From the NCBI RefSeq assembly GCF_000220395.1, contig NW_004086321.1, forward strand, positions 50,468 through 114,467: a DNA stretch of 64,000 nt, in the 5' to 3' direction. Below the pieces are notes generated by a model, which was not told the origin of the DNA, made no database searches, and saw nothing but the letters and a program-made list of their open reading frames with translations. The translations under genes and the position numbers were made by a program. This document shows, in pieces, positions 1 to 13,790 of the stretch. How positions within the stretch are numbered: position 1 is the first letter of the stretch; every line of letters starts with the position of its first letter. The stretch comes from Ichthyophthirius multifiliis (taxonomy: Eukaryota > Ciliophora > Oligohymenophorea > Hymenostomatida).

Positions 1-160
1 TATAGTATAAAGGAGGGAATAAAAAATCTTATATAATAAAATAAATAAAAGAAAAAAATTAAATATATATATAGATTATATACTTATAAACTATAATTAA
101 AAAAACATTATGATTAAAATATATAAAAATTAATTAAATCTATTAAATTAAATAAAAAAA

Positions 161-524
161 ATGAATTCTTAATAAATAGATAGCGATATAAAAATAAAAG
201 TAGGAAGATTAACAATTCTAAAAAAAAATTCTAAAGAAAATTAAAATACTAAACTTAAAATAAAAAGATTTAAAGGAACAGGAATCTATAAAAAAATAAA
301 ATTTTCAAGCTAATCATTTACTTTAAAAGAAAAATTAAATGAAAGAATAAAAGGGACTAAAAATAAATAGCTTAAAAAAGGAGAAGATGGAAAATGGTAA
401 AAAGTTATAGAATAGCCTAAAAAAAAAATTTCAATTTAAAATTTAAGAAAAAATGTAAAATTAAAATAAATAAATATTGAACATAATGAAAAAAATAAAA
501 ACTACTAAAATAATATTAGTATTA

Positions 525-575
<51 letters not shown>

Positions 576-1503
576 TATTAAATGAGAGCAAAAATATTTT
601 TAATAATAAAATAAATAATATTTATAATTAAAATAATATTGAAAATAAAAATAAAAATAATATATTATAAGGATAAATTTCTTAAGATAGTCCTATAAAA
701 ACATTTAATTATTCTGAATCTTTAACAAGTTTAGATAATAATTAATATAATAACTAATAAAGGATATTTTAAAATGCATTTCCAATTTTGATTAGTAATT
801 TAAATAAAAACACATAAAATGAATATTTACTCAATATTATTTAAAAATATAATAGCAATATCGTTCATATTTTGGTATTTATTTTTACATTATTATTATA
901 TTTAAATTTATAAATTTGTATATATTTAAAAGATATAAATCTTTATATTTATTTATATCTTTTATATATATATATTTTTTTAATTTTAAATAATTAATAT
1001 ATTAACTTATTAATTATAAAATTTTATAAAAGAGAGAGCAAGATTAATTAGATATTTGTGTTATATATTTTGATAATGAAAGCGCAGCCTTATAATCTAT
1101 AAGTAATTAAAAAAATATATTAAAATAAATTAAAAATATATTATTTTAAAAATTTATTTATTTTTTAGAATTATTAAACGGAATAACTTTGTAGAAAAAT
1201 ATTATAAATGCAGAATTAGCTTAATAAGAAAATTAATAAATCTAAGTTTAAAATGAAAATTAATAAAAAAATTACCAAAGTTCAAATGATAGTAAAATTA
1301 ATTAAAATAATAGTTATTAAAATTCCGTTAATACTAACTTTTTTAAAGCATAAATATAATAGCATTTAAATAGAAACGAATCAGTAAGTAAAATCTCTTC
1401 GAGTAATTAAGTAAATGAAATGTAATCTTAAGTATCTAGATTTTTAAAAAAAGGTGATAAGAATAATTATAATTAAAAAATAGAATTAAAAATAAATAGA
1501 TGA
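161..1503 (+). CDS. Asn/Lys/Gln-rich hypothetical protein
   Basis: I do not recognise this protein. With TAA/TAG read as Gln, the ATG at 161 opens a frame rich in Lys, Asn and Gln with a poly-Asn tract (AAT repeat near 529-576). A second coding block runs from about 1169 to the TGA at 1501-1503 and is rich in Asn, Gln and Ser. The blocks are in different phases. A GT..AG intron from 918 to 1168 joins them in frame and gives about 363 residues, but donors at 875 or 1103 combined with a one-base error are also possible. The second block is preceded by a T-rich stretch ending in TTTTTTAG, a good acceptor. No domain, signal peptide or clear membrane segment is visible. Low complexity makes function unpredictable; the frame and stop usage are the main evidence that it is coding. 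Confidence 0.5.
529..576 (+). repeat. AAT trinucleotide tract (poly-Asn codons)
   Basis: Uninterrupted AAT repeats inside the first gene encode about 16 consecutive Asn residues. Such tracts are common in AT-rich ciliate proteins and are prone to slippage. Confidence 0.9.
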
Positions 1504-2120
1504 TGAAATAAAATTTTAGGAAAAAAAATATAAATAAATAGCTGAAATAATAATAATTTAAAGTATATTTATTTATAATACTAATTGACAATCATATTTT
1601 AACAAAAAACTTAAATTTATTTTTTATAATTATTAGTTTATGTTTTAAATTTTTTTTAATATTAGCAATTTTATAAATTTATGTATTTTTATTTAATTGA
1701 AATAAAAAAAATTTAAAATTTAATTTTTTATTTTTTTAAAAAATAAAAATTATTCCTTTAAAATGTATTTATAATACTTATAATTTATCAATAATTTAAA
1801 AAATATAATTCATTTTATAACATTTTTATAATAATCAAGATAATTTTATATATAAAAAAAATATATAATATAAAAAAATTTAATTAATTATTATAATGGC
1901 AAAAAAATTATTTAAAAAAACAAAAAAATATGTTCGTATATATATATATTTTTATTTAATTTTAAAAAACTTTATATATTTTTATTTAATTTTAAAAAAC
2001 TTTATATATTTTAATAAAAACAATCTATATTTTAATAATAATCTAAAAATATAAAAATATATATAAAATAATACAAAGAATTAATATATATAATAAATTA
2101 AATATATATAATAAAAACAA
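1504..2120. other. Gene-free AT-rich spacer
   Basis: Almost pure A/T sequence between two genes on the same strand, with a short direct repeat (a TATATATTTTTATTTAA-type unit twice near 1940-2010). I see no coding frame or structured RNA here. It should contain the 3' flank of the upstream gene and the promoter of the kinase. Confidence 0.6.
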
Positions 2121-3336
2121 ATGGAAAAAACAATAGCAAAAACTGTACCAATTCGTACAAAAAACATAAAAAAATACTACCGAGTAATAGCTGAAGTAGG
2201 TTCAGGTACATATGGTCGAGTATACAAAGCTGAATGTTTAAAAACTAAATAATATGTAGCATTAAAAAAATTCGAAAGTAAAGACGAGAAAATAAAAGAA
2301 GATGGATTTCCTATAACAGCAATTAGAGAAATTAAATTATTGAAACAATTAGATCATACACACATAATAAAACTACGTGAAATAATAGTATCTAAGCCTT
2401 CCGAAAGAAATGATTTTCGAGGCTCTACATTTTTAGTATTTGATTACATGGACCATGATTTTGCAGGATTACATAGAAATAAGCTTCATTTTAACCTCCC
2501 GGAATTAAAATGTATAATGTAATAGATATTATTAGGAGTTCAATATTTACATTAAAAGAAAGTAATACATAGAGATTTAAAAATAGCAAATATACTCTAT
2601 AATAATCAAGGAGAGGTGAAAATAGCAGACTTTGGTCTTGCACGTCTTCTAAATCCTTCTTAACCTAAATATACAAATAAAGTAGTCACTTTATGGTATA
2701 GAGCACCTGAATTACTTTTAGGAGCGAGAGAATATAGTTCTTAGATTGATCTGTGGAGTGTAGGTTGTGTTTTTATAGAATTGGCTGTAAATGAAAATCT
2801 TTTAAAAGGAGAAAATGAATCTAGATAAATAGAAAAAATATATGATTTATGTGGATCTCCAGATAGTAAAAGTTGGCCTGAAGCACAAAAATTATAATTC
2901 TATAAAGATTTAAAACCAAGAAGGTAATTCGAAAGAAAATTAAGGGAAGAATTGTAAACAAAAAAAAAGATTTGGATATTGAATTAATTAATCTAATTGA
3001 TGGAATTATGGTCTTAAATCCAAATAAAAGGTTTAATGTAGAATAGTGTCTAAATCATAATTACTTTAAATGTGAACCATTACCATTAGAAATTAATTAA
3101 ATGCCAAAAATAAAAGAAGAATGTCATGAAGCATTACTTAAAAATAGTAAAAATAGACATTAGGTATTAATGTCTTAAAAAAATTAATTTGTAAAAAGAT
3201 AATCAAAGTCACCAGATAGAATACCACCAATTGGAAAAGGAAATAATATATATGTAGGATCTTTTGCTTTTGATAAATAAAATAAAAATAATAATAACAA
3301 TATTAATATAAATAACAACAATAATAATAATAATAC

Positions 3337-3383
<47 letters not shown>

Positions 3384-3608
3384 TTAATAATAATAGTAAT
3401 AGTTTATAAAATATAAATTTTCAAAAATAAAATAGTTTAAATGGATATTAAAGTGGAATAATGAATTTATAAAATAAAAAAAATTTATAAAATAATAACA
3501 ATTTTAATTAATAAAAAAACAATTAAGGATATAAAAAAAATAAATCATATACAAATATAAATAATGATAATATGAATAATGATCTTTAAAATATATAATA
3601 AATATCTA

Positions 3609-3673
<65 letters not shown>

Positions 3674-4024
3674 GTCATACTAACAAAATATCTTAGATGA
3701 ATATTTAAAGCCTACTTAATTTACTGGTCTTGCTTCTTTACTTAAGAAAAAAATTCTACAGATAATTCTGATGATGGATCTATTAATTCTAGCTTTAATA
3801 GAAAATATTAAGAAGATGATTATTTAAATTAAAAATCTAATAAATTATAATAAGCTGATGTTTAAAATTATTCATTAAATAAAAATGAAGAAAACGAAAA
3901 AAATTACGAAGAACAAGAAAGCGAATTTGCTCGCTAACTTTACGGTAATTTAAAAAAAGAATACAAGAAATCTCCTTTTAATGAATATGAAAATAAATTA
4001 GAAAAGAAACTTAAAAAAGTTTGA
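2121..4024 (+). CDS. Cyclin-dependent kinase, CDK9/CDK12/13 class
   Basis: Ser/Thr protein kinase of the transcription-associated CDK group. Visible in order: glycine loop [12 protein letters not shown], catalytic Lys in VALKKF, the PITAIRE cyclin-binding helix, [12 protein letters not shown], the DFGLAR activation segment, [12 protein letters not shown], and LCGSPD..WPEAQKL followed by [14 protein letters not shown]. The last block matches the CDK12/13 KPKKQYRRRLREEF region, so an RNA polymerase II CTD kinase role paired with a cyclin is the likely function. The C-terminal half is a long Asn-rich tail. The frame breaks at an A9 run (2960-2968) just before [12 protein letters not shown]; one added A restores it. 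A TGA falls in frame at 3698-3700 after the AAT tract, and the frame appears to shift there and again at the A7 run near 3747-3753. The final TGA at 4022-4024 is in the same frame as the kinase C-lobe. Kinase identity is firm, the tail model is not. Confidence 0.88.
3611..3673 (+). repeat. AAT/ATA trinucleotide tract in the kinase tail
   Basis: Perfect AAT-type microsatellite. In the frame of the kinase C-lobe it reads as poly-Ile; shifted by one base it reads as poly-Asn, the usual content of such tracts. This suggests that repeat length or a nearby base is wrong in the sequence or variable in the genome. Confidence 0.8.
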
Positions 4025-4193
4025 AAAAAAATAAATTTTAATATTTCTTTATTTTATATCTTTTTTTTTTAAAAAACAAAAACAAAAATATTAAGTTGTT
4101 AAATTAATGATTAATAAATATATATTAAAATTATATACATATATATTAAAATTTTAAATTTAAAGATTTTTATTATATTATTTAAAAAAAAAA

Positions 4194-6482
4194 ATGTCAT
4201 TTTCAGATATATCATAATAGCGTCTAAATGTAATATTAAAAAATCGAACTTAAAAATAACCAGATGACAATTATTAAATATTATAAGATTATTGTACTCC
4301 AAAATTTCCTTTAAAATATTTAAAAAGATATCCAAGTTAATAACTAAATACCTAAACACCAAAATAAATACCATAAAATATAAAATAAGAAATATTGTCC
4401 TAAAATTCCCAAAAATTAATATTAAATAAACTTCCCTCTATTTTAGACCAAAATAATAATAAAAAATTATCTGAAAAAAATCTCATAAGTCGTCGATGTA
4501 CATCCCAATATTAATATTAGATAAAAAAATAATCTTAGTAATCTCAATAATCTCAATAATCTCCTAAATAATTTATAGGCTAAAGATTCTCTTTTATAGA
4601 ATAAACATATTCGCCAATAAATTAAATAACAAAAAGAGACTCATTTAAAGATTTAGAATAAAATTATTAATCCAAAAAAAAAATAGTCATTCCAAAAACA
4701 ACATCATACTCATAATTACCTGATAGTTTTGTTAAATAATTAAATAAACAAAGAGGAATGGGTTCTTTAATATTAATTGAGACAAAAGAAGAAGAAGACT
4801 AAGAAAAAGGCCAAAATGCTAACAAAACACCTTTAAATAATGAATAAAAATCCCAAAACAACCCACTTATGAACCTAAATAAAGAAACATAGCTATTTTA
4901 TGAAAACCTTATGAATAAAATTCGATAAAAGTACTCCTAAAAATCATTTTAATAAACACAAATATCATAAAATAATACTAACTTTATATAAAAACAAGAA
5001 AATTTATAAATATAAAAACAACTAATTTAATTTAACCAAAGCCAATATAAAAAAATCGACGCAGAAACTATAATATAAAACATATAAACTGACCTTTAAA
5101 ATATCTTATAAGATTAACTCACAATATAAAATTCTCTTTTAAGAAAAAACTTTATATTCTATTGCAAAGGGATGACTGGGGATTAATTTAAAGAAATAAT
5201 ACTATATGTATATAATATAAGTTTAAGGAAGACTTATTTTACTAATTAATCTTAAGAAACAACAATGAAAAAATTTTAATTTAAAATACATAATAATATA
5301 TAAGAAATAATCCAAAAAATATGTACTGAAATTATTTTAGATAAAAAATATAAAATAAATGAGGCTATAATAAACCGTTTTATATTTTTTTTATAGGAAA
5401 CTTATTAAATTTTAGATCTAAATACATCCAATATAATCGAAGAATTAGGCGGAATATAAAATCTGGAATTTTTATCTTAACTTTTTGTAGAAAAAATGTT
5501 CTCTTTTTTATACAATAAAAATTCAACTTTATACCAAAATAATTGCATTTTTTAAAACTAATAAGAAATTCTTGATATAGCTCTCTCTTTTTTAACCGAA
5601 GATGTTTAAAAAATATAAAAATTTGTAAAAGACTAAGCCATTAATATAAGCTAATCTACTGTTTTCTACTCTAAGTATACTCTTTTTATACTCCTATATA
5701 AGGATTTTAACCTCGAAATAAACGAAAGATTCAAAATAGCCTATTTGTAGAAATTTTAACATATAAAAAATCTATATTTATCCAATTATAATGCTCTAGT
5801 AGATTAAATGTCTATCTAAAATGACATAGAGAGATATTTTTTGACCAAAAAGCCCCTATTAGATTATTTTAGTGAATAAAATAAAAACTAAAACGTTAGT
5901 TTATTCATTTAATATCTCATTTAGTGTTTATTGAATTAGATGTAGCCCTAAAATGTTTGTATTTTATTAGAATAAATCAAATCTAAGAAAATCGACAGCT
6001 TTTTTTTTTCAATGCTCCAGCCTCTTTTCGTAGAGCCTTTTAAAAGAGCAAATCTAGGCAATTTTTTCTTCAAAAATATAGATATTAAATTTTATTGGAT
6101 GAAAGCTTTCTTCCTTATAGTACCTTCTTTATATAATATTCTAGAGAAACTTGATAACCTCTTAAATATTATGTAACGTTGGATAGATATGATGATTTAG
6201 AATAAATAACTCAATTAATTCTCACCTAATTAAGTTAATATGTTCAAAAATATGGATTTTTTGTAATATTTTCTCATATTAGTATTATAAGAAAACCTTT
6301 TTGATTCCGAATATATACATTTTGCCTTAAATGCATTTTAAATAGATTAGAAGGTAGTATTTTTTTAATTAAAAGGAATAAAAAGAGCATTACTTTAGCT
6401 TAAAATTGAAAAAAATGAAAGCTTTAAAATTGCTGATTTTTTGTTAAAAACCTTCACTGAAAGCATTTCGGTAACTTTTTGA
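4194..6482 (+). CDS. Hypothetical 762-aa helical protein
   Basis: One uninterrupted frame of 763 codons from ATG 4194 to TGA 6480-6482 when TAA/TAG are Gln, with no intron needed. The N-terminal third is Gln/Ser/Asn-rich and probably disordered, including a Ser-Gln run (QSQQSQQSQQS near residue 115) and an acidic KEEEDQEKG patch. From about residue 300 onward the protein is rich in Leu, Ile and Phe with regularly spaced hydrophobic residues, as in an alpha-helical or HEAT-like fold. No catalytic motif, signal peptide or convincing transmembrane segment was seen. I do not recognise the family. It sits 169 bp after the CDK gene on the same strand. Length, absence of TGA and non-repetitive composition make it a confident gene of unknown function. 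Confidence 0.8.
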
Positions 6483-6501
6483 ACAATTTTTTTTATTGTG
6501 G

Positions 6502-6547
<46 letters not shown>

Positions 6548-6574
6548 TATTTATATATATATATATATATATTT
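6502..6574. repeat. TA dinucleotide tract
   Basis: Nearly perfect TA repeat in the 200-bp spacer between two + strand genes; no other signal seen in this spacer. Confidence 0.85.
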
Positions 6575-6685
6575 ATTATATAAAATTTTAAATATATTAT
6601 AATTTTTTTTATTTAATAAATAATAAAATTAAAAAAAAAATGAATTTTTTTAATTAAAATATAAAACTTAAAAAAAAAAAAAAAA

Positions 6686-7462
6686 ATGAAAAAATTATTA
6701 ATAATATCTATATTAATAAGTCTAATAATAGCCTAATCCCTTCCCGCATACTTAGGAATAGTAGCAGACAGTAAACAATCAAAGCCTCTTATATTTAGTT
6801 TCATGAAATAATCATTTGATCTAATATTAAAAGACCCATTTATATAGCCTGAAGACCGTCAAGTAATCCAAACTGATTATGATTTGATATTTTCCTAAGA
6901 CATATCTATATAATCAGTAGACACTTAAATAATCTAAACTCATTATGATTTAATATCTTCCTAAAACAAGGTCAATAAGTTATGGTAACTTCCTGATTCA
7001 TGGCATACAACAGTCTTATATATAGGATCTAATATTGAAAAAGCCAAAACAGAATATTATTTATAATTCAAAGAAGGATAACATGTCGATTTAAATGGCT
7101 TTAGTTTCTTTTATGTTCCAGGAAGAATTATATGTACTCCAGATAAACCTAAAGATGTTTTAATTGAAAATAAAATACCTCATATGACTTTACTTATGGG
7201 AAATTGGGCAGCAGTTTCTTCTAATTATTTATTGGAGAAAATGTTTCTTAATAATGGTCCTTTATAATAAGAATATAATAATGGGGAATTTTTTTAATTA
7301 GGAAATAATACTATAGTTAAGAAGTTTTTTTAATTAAATATTAATGATGAAAATGTTGATGTGTTTATGGTAAAATCTAATTTCGGAATATATTTAGATG
7401 GAGTTAATACTAAAGTTTTTATGGAAAATTCAGAAGATAATAAACATATATTTTATAAATGA
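6686..7462 (+). CDS. Secreted 2H-phosphoesterase-like protein
   Basis: A 258-aa single-exon protein. The start MKKLLIISILISLIIAQS is a typical signal peptide, so the product is probably secreted or enters the endomembrane system. Two HxT motifs in matching hydrophobic contexts, WHTTVLYIG and PHMTLLMG, lie about 59 residues apart. The second is followed by a segment ending in SNYLLE. Paired HxT/S motifs are the catalytic signature of the 2H phosphoesterase superfamily (tRNA-ligase CPDase domain, CNPase, LigT), which open 2',3'-cyclic phosphates. Before the first motif there is a short internal repeat, QTDYDLIFSQ and QTHYDLISSQ, which may be a ciliate-specific insertion. Spacing and motif context support the family, but I cannot exclude chance in a small protein. 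A secreted 2H enzyme would act on extracellular or vacuolar RNA or nucleotides. Confidence 0.6.
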
Positions 7463-7843
7463 TAAAATTTTGGAAAAAAAATATAGTTTTTTTGAAATTT
7501 TTTTTGATTATTATTTTAGCTTCTGTAATTTATATGATTACATTATATTTTTTAAATACGCAAAAAATAAATAATATATAGATTATTATTATTATTATTA
7601 TTATTAGATTTTTATTTTTTTTCATTTAATAATATCAATACAAGAAAAAAATAACTTTATAAAAAATTTTAAACAAATTATATAAAATAGATTAAAAAAT
7701 AATAAGAAAAAAAAAACTATAATTTTTATATATGGAAATTATGAATTAAATATAAAATAAATTATATTATCTTTATTATAATTATTTACATAAAAAGCAA
7801 TACATATATATAAATATTTTTTATATTTTTATAAAAAATATAA

Positions 7844-8705
7844 ATGGATACAGAAAATAATAATTTATATGCCATTTTAAAAGATTAATCATAACAAAAA
7901 CTAAATTCTAGATCATAGTTTAGAAATAAAAGTTAAATTTAAAAGGGTTTTGTTTAATGCAATACCGGCTCATTTGAAGATAATGTTATTGGTAGTAAAA
8001 TAAATTTAATACTTAAACCTGAACAATAGGATTTAATATAAAATAAAGTAACCTTAAAGCCAAAAATGAACTTTAAGACAAGTTTAACAAATTTTAAATT
8101 TTATATAAATAAACCAAATGACAATAGGTATTTGGTAAATTGTTTTATTATTAATTTTCTCAGCAAAAAATAAAAAAAAAAATTTAAATTTTTTTTAATA
8201 AAAAAATAAAAATATGTTATAAAAAATACCTAATTTATTTAAAAAAAAATCAATAATTTAACTTTATTTTACTGATATTAGTTATTTTTTTAATTTTTAT
8301 TTTTAAAAGTTTAATAAAATCGAATAAAAGACTAAATAAATAAAACAAGAGCAATATTAATAATACTAAAATGCTAATAATAAAGAATTTTGTATTTAAG
8401 ATAATAATAAAAGCAATTTTTATATAGAAAATATAAACTAAGCACAAAATGATAATAATAACGAATAAAAACAAATAATATAAATGAAAACGATTAAAAT
8501 GTAAAAAAATAACAGCTAAAGTTAAAATACAGAAAGTACAAATGTAACTTAGGAATTACTAAAATAAGCAAGTTAAAATAAAAAAAAATTACAATAAAAA
8601 TAAACAAATAATGAAAGATAAATAATATTCAAATAAAACGATATAGAAGAAGAAGAAAAATTCATATAATTATGCTAGGCTTTATCATAATTAAAATTTG
8701 TTTGA
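7844..8705 (+). CDS. Gln/Asn-rich hypothetical protein
   Basis: Two coding blocks are joined most simply by a 154-bp intron (8128-8281, starting GTATTTGG and ending GATATTAG), giving 236 codons from ATG 7844 to TGA 8703-8705. The N-terminal block (about 94 residues) has ordinary composition. The C-terminal block is Gln/Asn/Lys-rich and probably helical or disordered, with an acidic NDIEEEEKF stretch near the end. No domain is recognised. It ends 319 bp before the stop of the convergent IF-2 gene. The intron choice is inferred from phase; an alternative 36-nt GT..AG segment (8128-8163) would leave the second block out of frame. Confidence 0.5.
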
Positions 8706-9024
8706 TAATTAATAATATTGTTCAAAAATAATATGAAATAAATAAATATAAGAATTAAAGAAAAAACATAAATAAAAAATAAATAAAATATAAATATAAA
8801 TATAAATATAAATATATATTTATTTATTTATATATTTATATATTTATATTTATTTTATTATATAATAAAAAATTTTAAATTTAAATATTTTTTATATTTA
8901 TATAAATATTATTATTATTATTTTTTTTTATATTTGTATAAAAATAAAAAAAATATTTTTATATTACTTTAGATATTATTATAAAAAATATATATATTTT
9001 TTTAAAAAAATAATAATATATAAT
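8706..9024. other. Convergent intergenic spacer
   Basis: AT-only spacer between two genes that face each other tail to tail. It includes a palindromic run of TATAAATA units (about 8790-8860). It probably holds both polyadenylation regions; no coding signal seen. Confidence 0.6.
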
Positions 9025-10128
9025 TCATTTTTCAATAACATATCCTTCAATTATGTCACCTTCTTCAATATCGTTATATTTAAGTAGCATAATTCCACAT
9101 TCATTTCCTTCCCTTACTTACTAAACTTCTTTTTTGAAATGTTTTAAGCTACTTATTTCTAGATTTTTTTCTATTATTTTATCTTCTCTTATTAATCTAA
9201 ACATAAATCCTTTATTTATAACTCCACTTTAAATTTTGCACCCTGCCACAACTAATCTTTCTTTTTTAGCACCTTATATTTCGAATAACTTTGATACTGT
9301 AGCCTATCCTTTGCTTATTTATTTTTCGCCTTCTTTTAATCCAAATTTAGTTTCTTGTAAGAATCTTTTAATATCATCAAGTAAATTATAAATAATCTTA
9401 TGAGATTTTATAATTATGTTTTTTTATTTTATTTAACCTTCTAATTCAGGGGGTATTTATATATCCATCCCTATGATAATTGCCTTAAACATTTCCGCTT
9501 CTCTTAAATCTTATTCTGTTATTTATCCTACAGAGGCGTTTGTTATATTTAAACTCATTTCTTTATTCATATTTTATTGTTTTAATATCTAACTAACAAG
9601 TGTTTCTTTCATACTATAATCATTAGCCTTTATTATTATATTTAATACGTTATCTTCTTCTTCGTCTTCTATAAGATTTGCTATATATAGTCTATTTTTT
9701 TCGATATCTTCTTCTATATTCGCAATTTCCGTTTCTATTTTTATTTTATGATCTGGTTATGCATCCAATAATTTTTAATTTTGTTCTTCTAACTTTATAA
9801 TTAGTTTTTATTCAATTTCATTAAATTTTTATTTTATTTATTCTTTATTTCCTGAAAAAAATAATCTCTTGTCACGACGATTTCTTTATTAATATTTTGT
9901 TATAAAAATTTGCATATTTATAATTTACTTAAATTTTATTTTTGCTTGTGAACCTTCAATAAATTATTCGTCTTAAAATTAAAAACTTTTTTGATTTCTA
10001 ATTCTATAATTACTAATAACTTTAGATATATATTCATTTTCTAAAGCAAATATTACATCACCTGGCTAAGGTAATTATTTAAATCCAGTCTTTTATATAA
10101 AAATAAATGTATATATATATATATAAAT

Positions 10129-10180
<52 letters not shown>

Positions 10181-11425
10181 CAATTTCAACTCCAAATGAA
10201 GGATAGGCATGTTTTAGATTATTATTTTTATCATCTTTAATACTTCTAATTCTACAATATTAATTTCCAATTATTACATTATCTCCAATTTTTAGAGTTC
10301 CTTTTTAAATAATAACAGAACAAATTTTCTGATCATTATTTGCATCTTTTTTGCTTTCTATAACAACTCCTTCAGCTAATACATCAAATTCCTTTATTAT
10401 TAAATAGTAATTAAAAAAGATAAAAAAAATACTGCTTTTAAATCTAATAACTCTGCTTCAAAAAGAATTAATTCTTATAATAAATCCATATTAATACCTT
10501 TCAAAGCCGAAACATGGATCACTGGAATATTTCCTCCAAACGGTTCAATTTAAAGTTTTCCTTTTTCAAAAAGTTATTTTTCGACATCTTCTGGACTAGC
10601 CCCATCTACATCAATTTTATTAATAGCCACAATCATAGGAACTTCACTTTAATAAGCCATTTTAATAGCTTCCAAAGTTTGTGGCTATAAACCTTCTATA
10701 GCCGAAACGACTAAAATAATGATATCAGTCGAATTTGCCCCTCTAAACCTCATATTTGAAAAAGCTTCATGACCAGGTGTATCTATAAATGTAATTCTTT
10801 AATTTTATGGAGTAATTACATGAAAAGCACCTATTTTTTATGTAATTCCTCCATATTCACCTGAAGCGATTGAGCTTTTTCTTAGATAATCTAAAATAGT
10901 GGTTTTACCATGATCTACATGTCCCATTATAGTAACTACAGGATAACGAGATTTCGGAAAAGTTTATTAACCATGTGTATATACTTTTGCATTGAAAACT
11001 AAAGTGATTAAATTTGCATCTTTTACTGGAATTTTTTCAGGTTTTAAATTCAATTCTAGGGCCATTTTAGTTATTATTTCTTCTTCTACATCTAAAAGTT
11101 CGCTTATTTCTTTTGCTTTTAAAAACTCAGATTCTACTACGAAATCCTCTATTATTTTTTTTTAAATGAAATTATTAGGATTCTTTATTTCTTAAATTTC
11201 ATCAAATTAATTATCTAATTCATGTAATGCTTTTTGTGTCTAATTTGCGTCTTGTCCTAATTTTACTCCATGTTTAGTTATTTAAGGCTTTACAGAATTT
11301 TAAATTACTTTAGAATTACCTAAAATTGTTTTTACTTACGTATAATTAAATTTCTGTATTTTTATAGGGTGTTTTTATGTAATTATTTGAAGAAATTTAT
11401 ACTTAAATATTTTTTAAATTATCAT
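9025..11425 (-). CDS. Translation initiation factor IF-2, mitochondrial type
   Basis: Bacterial-type IF-2 GTPase that delivers initiator tRNA to the small ribosomal subunit, here presumably in mitochondria. All five G motifs are visible: G1 GHVDHGKT (about residue 168), G2 GGITQKIG, G3 DTPGH, G4 NKID and G5 SAL. Domain II follows ([25 protein letters not shown]). The C-terminal C1/C2 part ends with [20 protein letters not shown] and [12 protein letters not shown]. The first 40 residues are basic and lack acidic residues, as expected of a mitochondrial presequence (inference). Two introns, 10392-10432 (41 bp) and 10090-10181 (92 bp, TA-rich), give 2268 coding bases and 755 residues exactly in frame. 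A long charged insertion sits between domain II and C1. It is read in the same direction as the downstream AGC kinase. Nuclear-encoded organellar origin is inferred from the code and introns. Confidence 0.93.
10100..10180. repeat. TA tract inside an IF-2 intron
   Basis: The 92-bp second intron of the IF-2 gene is almost entirely TA repeats, flanked by a GTAATT donor and a TATAAAAG acceptor on the minus strand. Confidence 0.85.
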
Positions 11426-11575
11426 ATTTTTTTGTTTACACAAATCTTATTTTTATATATATGTTTATATAATTATTTTTATATTTTTTCAACTCTTTTT
11501 TTTATAATAATTTTTGTTTGTTTGAATATTATTTATTAATATATATATATTATATATATCTTTCTTATGCTTTTC

Positions 11576-13401
<1,826 letters not shown>

Positions 13402-13790
13402 TATTATTCAACTTTTATTTATTATTATAAAACTTTTTTTTATCTTATGATTAATTTATATATATTATAAAATATATAATGTCTTAAGATCTTGATTAAA
13501 TAATAATATATTAAATATATAAAATTTAGAATAAAAAATAATTTTACTTTTATAAATAATAAATAAAATAAAAACTTTAATTAAAATTATGTATAAATAA
13601 AAAATAATAATATTAATAAATATTAATATTAATTATTTATATATATTCTTAATAGTTTAATATATAATAAATATAATAAATATAATAAATATAATAAATA
13701 TAATAAATATAAAATAATATATATATATATATATTTTTAAATTTTTATATTTTTATATATAAAACTATAAATAAATATTATAATTAAAAA
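13402..13790. other. Spacer between anoctamin 3' end and AGC kinase start
   Basis: A/T-only sequence with a run of six or so AATAT/AATAA units (13660-13720). Holds the kinase promoter side and the anoctamin 3' flank; no coding frame seen. Confidence 0.55.

Noticed and set aside
2340-2522. 60-codon standard-code ORF as a separate small gene
   Set aside because: It is only the piece of the CDK kinase that lies between TAA/TAG Gln codons.
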